Source of the DNA: Lewinellaceae bacterium
GTDB lineage: Bacteria > Bacteroidota > Bacteroidia > Chitinophagales > Saprospiraceae
Assembly (NCBI GenBank): GCA_020636095.1
Contig: JACJYN010000002.1
Coordinates: 1,922,001 to 1,986,000, forward strand
Length of the DNA: 64,000 nt
Reading direction: 5' to 3'
Shown here: piece after piece, positions 61,836 through 64,000 of the stretch
Layout: the number at the start of each line of letters is the position of its first letter
Position numbering within the stretch: position 1 is the first letter of the stretch
Position numbers and translations under genes: made by a program
Notes under the pieces: generated by a model
What the model saw: only the letters and a program-made list of their open reading frames with translations
The model's database searches: none
What the model was told of the DNA's origin: nothing

Positions 61836-63416
61836 CTATATCGGATCTACATTAGCAGCACCTTCCGCCGGCTTGTTGAAGTCCAGTTCATTATCGGGTA
61901 CACCCCAGTAGTCGAGATAGTTGTAGTCAAAGGTAGCATTGGTGTTCAGGTTGCCGGCGGCATCGAGTACGACGCATCCTGTACGGCCACCGCCTTCTTC
62001 CAGCGGGTCGGTCAAGCCCCAGCGGCGGGCATCGTAAAAGGGCAGGCCGCGCAAGAACAGGCCGATACGGCGCTCTCTTCTGAGTTCTTCATAAGCCTGC
62101 TCTTCATTCAAGCCGGTGCCGGTGACGGGGTCTAGCCCGGCATCCTGAGCGGTGCGCACCTCGTCGATGAGAGCCAGGCCATCATCAATCTTACCCGTCT
62201 TGATCAGGGCTTCGGCACGCATCAGATAAGCTTCCTCCCAGCTACCGCCGATCGGCAAGGAAGCCAGGCCGGAAATGGTGGTCCCGTAATCCCCGCCGTT
62301 TTCGATGGCGATGAATTCGTAACGGCCGCCGTACTGAATACCCCTGCCCCGTTGGTTAACATCGGGCGAAGCCAGCTCCGCGAAGTTGCGGCCGAAGCGG
62401 TTGTCTCCTTCTTTGAAGTCCTGAATCAAACGCTCACTGGCAAAATGCCAGCCGATCATTACTCTGTAAGGCGTAAAGCAAGTACGGAACAGAGCATTTT
62501 CATCGGCCGTGCGCAAGGCAAGGATGTTGTCATCCGGAGTTAGGCCATTCTCTGCCAGGCTTAGCACGGCTTCCCAGTCGGCATTGGTCATATCCCGTAC
62601 CTTTTTGTTGACCAGCAGGTTGCGTGCTTTGAGCGTATTCATAATGCGAATCCAGCTTTGAGGGCTGGGCACGTCGTTAGGCCGCATAAAATCGGGGATG
62701 GACCGTTCTACCAAAGTAGTATAGTCGGTGCTTTCGCTAACCCCTTGCAGGATGCTAATTGCCTGGTCGAGCTGACTGTTGGCCTCAGCGATGACCTCCT
62801 GATTGCTGACAAAGTCTGGGTTGGTTGCACTAAACTCATTATTAATGATGCCTGCGGCGTACAAGGAACCGATGCGGGAGTATGCCCAGCCCTTCCAGAA
62901 GTGAGCCCAGGCACGAGATACAGACTGCTTAGTGGCTGCATCGCCGGTAAATTCTATGTTGCCTTCATCCAGCTTTGCCAACACGAGGTTCGCATGGTTA
63001 TTGAGCCGGTACATAGAGGCCCATTCCAGCCAGAATGCGTTGTTGTCTCCCTGGGCGCGGTCGTTGCGCAGGATCAACTCCTGAGCCTGAGAACCTCCTT
63101 CCGGCGGCGTGACTACAGTGCCATCATCCAGGATGATTTTTGTAGGTTGGTTGGCCCAGCGCCAGGAAAAATTACCCCAGGGAATATAAATAGCATCACC
63201 CATACACTCGTGGTGGGCAGAAACGATCCAGGGGAAATTACAAGTGACGCCGTCAAAGGCATCATAGGTGCCGAGCATCAGGCGAAGGAATCCTTCTTCG
63301 GAATCGAGCACGCCCAAGGTCGGCTCGTTGGGGTTGACTACGTTCAGGTTGTCACTACAAGCAACCGGTACGAGCAACGGTAAGACAAATAAGAACTTTA
63401 TTAAAAGCTTTTTCAT
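61836..63416 (-). CDS. susD: SusD/RagB-family nutrient-binding lipoprotein
   Basis: The 526-residue protein has a lipoprotein signal (MKKLLIKFLFVLPLLVPVAC) and the SusD/RagB layout: TPR-like helices (WAHFWKGWAYSRIGSLYAAG, LDQAISILQGV) and the C-terminal family block (YEELRRERRIGLFLRGLPFY, DARRWG). It caps the TonB-dependent SusC barrel and binds a nutrient outside the cell. The SusC gene precedes it with 41 bp between them. No enzyme or sensor in view tells the substrate. Confidence 0.92.
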   Translation of the reverse strand: MKKLLIKFLFVLPLLVPVACSDNLNVVNPNEPTLGVLDSEEGFLRLMLGTYDAFDGVTCNFPWIVSAHHECMGDAIYIPWGNFSWRWANQPTKIILDDGTVVTPPEGGSQAQELILRNDRAQGDNNAFWLEWASMYRLNNHANLVLAKLDEGNIEFTGDAATKQSVSRAWAHFWKGWAYSRIGSLYAAGIINNEFSATNPDFVSNQEVIAEANSQLDQAISILQGVSESTDYTTLVERSIPDFMRPNDVPSPQSWIRIMNTLKARNLLVNKKVRDMTNADWEAVLSLAENGLTPDDNILALRTADENALFRTCFTPYRVMIGWHFASERLIQDFKEGDNRFGRNFAELASPDVNQRGRGIQYGGRYEFIAIENGGDYGTTISGLASLPIGGSWEEAYLMRAEALIKTGKIDDGLALIDEVRTAQDAGLDPVTGTGLNEEQAYEELRRERRIGLFLRGLPFYDARRWGLTDPLEEGGGRTGCVVLDAAGNLNTNATFDYNYLDYWGVPDNELDFNKPAEGAANVDPI

Positions 63417-63457
63417 ATGATTATCTATTTAAGGCGTTTACTAATCTGGTTGATTAT

Positions 63458-64000
63458 TTACTGGAAACCAAGGTTGAGCCCCACCTGAAAGATGCGGCTG
63501 TTCGGGAACGCATACTGGTCCAGGCCGATGCGAGTTGGGTCATTCAAGTCGGAAGCTGCCTCTGGATCGAAGCCGGAGTAATCCGTGATCGTGAACAAGT
63601 TGAAGCCACTCAGCTCGAGCTGCACCCGGTTGAAACCACCCATCGTAAAGATTTTGGCAAAGTCAACAGCAATGCGCGCGTTGCGCAGGCGCAGGAAAGA
63701 ACCGTCTTCAACAAAGGCCGAATTGGCCTGATTGGTGTTGTAAATGCTGCGGTAGTAGTTGAGAAAAGCCCCCGTTTCCCCGTTGATGGTTACCGGGTTA
63801 TCCACATCGCCATGCAGGTTGTCACGGTAGCCCCACTGCCGGGTTTGGTTATAAATATCAAAGCCCTGCACCCAATCGAGCTGGAAGCCGAAGCTAAATG
63901 CCTTGCCTATCGTAAAATCGTTGATAAACGACATGTTGAAGTCAGGCAAACCGTTACCAATAACTACGACATCGTCCGTAAAGGCTACCTGGCGAGTATC
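63458..64000 (-). CDS. susC: SusC-type TonB-dependent outer-membrane receptor, C-terminal part
   Basis: The frame is open to the window edge (DTRQVAFTDDVVVIGNGLPD, FNMSFINDFTIGKAFSFGFQ). It shows the last strands of a TonB-dependent barrel: LRLRNARIAVDFAKIF, LELSGFNLFTITDYSGFDPE, and QVGLNLGFQ as the closing strand. The FDPEA and YAFPNSRIFQVGLNL motifs are typical of SusC/RagA. It imports the nutrient bound by the SusD partner, driven by TonB. About 180 residues are visible; the rest lies outside. Confidence 0.92.
   Translation of the reverse strand, partial: DTRQVAFTDDVVVIGNGLPDFNMSFINDFTIGKAFSFGFQLDWVQGFDIYNQTRQWGYRDNLHGDVDNPVTINGETGAFLNYYRSIYNTNQANSAFVEDGSFLRLRNARIAVDFAKIFTMGGFNRVQLELSGFNLFTITDYSGFDPEAASDLNDPTRIGLDQYAFPNSRIFQVGLNLGFQ

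Noticed and set aside
1..64000. tRNA, rRNA or transposase genes that could mobilise the repeats
   Set aside because: None was recognised on reading; the elements are non-autonomous within this window.

Overview
The window looks like a chromosomal segment of a Bacteroidota bacterium, most likely of the Saprospiria (Lewinella/Phaeodactylibacter-like). This is an inference from gene families: type IX secretion (T9SS) sorting domains, a SusC/SusD pair, a Reg_prop/Y_Y_Y sensor kinase, a BlaI/M56 pair with TonB and T9SS modules, a bacterial GGGP synthase, and promoters of the TTTG-N20-TAnnTTTG type. GC content is moderate to high except in a visibly AT-rich restriction-modification island (about 24.3-26.3 kb) and in the decayed protease region (29.6-31.3 kb). 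No rRNA, tRNA, CRISPR array or transposase gene was seen.

Layout. 0-9.6 kb: start of a secreted protein, a secreted TPR-CHAT caspase-like protein, a GH18 lipoprotein, a small outer-membrane barrel and a large one-component-style sensor kinase. 9.8-19.4 kb: two kinase/response-regulator sets whose regulators share an upstream motif. Between them lie a large helical-repeat protein, short ORFs sharing the motif NVDIIGP, a triplicated promoter, a probable small RNA and a Uma2-family nuclease. 19.7-24.2 kb: DUF7009, OmpA-like, coiled-coil/HhH and flavin monooxygenase genes. 24.3-26.3 kb: a BsuBI/PstI-type endonuclease overlapping a cytosine-5 methyltransferase. 26.7-32 kb: a graveyard of a beta-helix T9SS adhesin, an M43-type protease with dockerin, and an HNH endonuclease module. 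32.3-41.8 kb: secreted DUF3299-like protein, Ig-like lipoprotein, BlaI and M56/TonB sensor, a PIN toxin relic, a broken chrA, a DUF2007 protein, ferritin and DUF2805. 42-55.7 kb: HD-PycTM fusion, lipoprotein, GGGP synthase, RsgA, a small membrane protein, an Omp85 protein, DUF763, succinate-semialdehyde dehydrogenase and a sodium:solute symporter. 55.9-64 kb: M14 carboxypeptidase, a gluzincin/beta-propeller/barrel protein, and SusD with the end of SusC.

The most striking property is the density of short non-autonomous palindromic elements. At least five families can be told apart by their ends. Group A/B/C elements are 157-207 bp hairpins with different tips but one common core. Group D (ends GTAACTATTCAGC) makes 8-bp target duplications. 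Group E (ends CTGGACTTTGGACG) makes 8-9-bp duplications directly after stop codons. Group F carries GTGTACGATGTACG and has expanded in tandem at 5.8-6.1 kb. The window itself contains filled/empty site pairs that show insertion, including one D element whose precise removal restores a protease reading frame. These elements also sit at the edges of several pseudogenes and separate blaI from its M56 partner.

The best candidate for an undescribed system is 10.9-15.5 kb: a helical-repeat protein of sensor-like architecture, short peptides sharing NVDIIGP, and three copies of one promoter at fixed spacing, one of which drives a roughly 90-nt RNA ending in a strong terminator.
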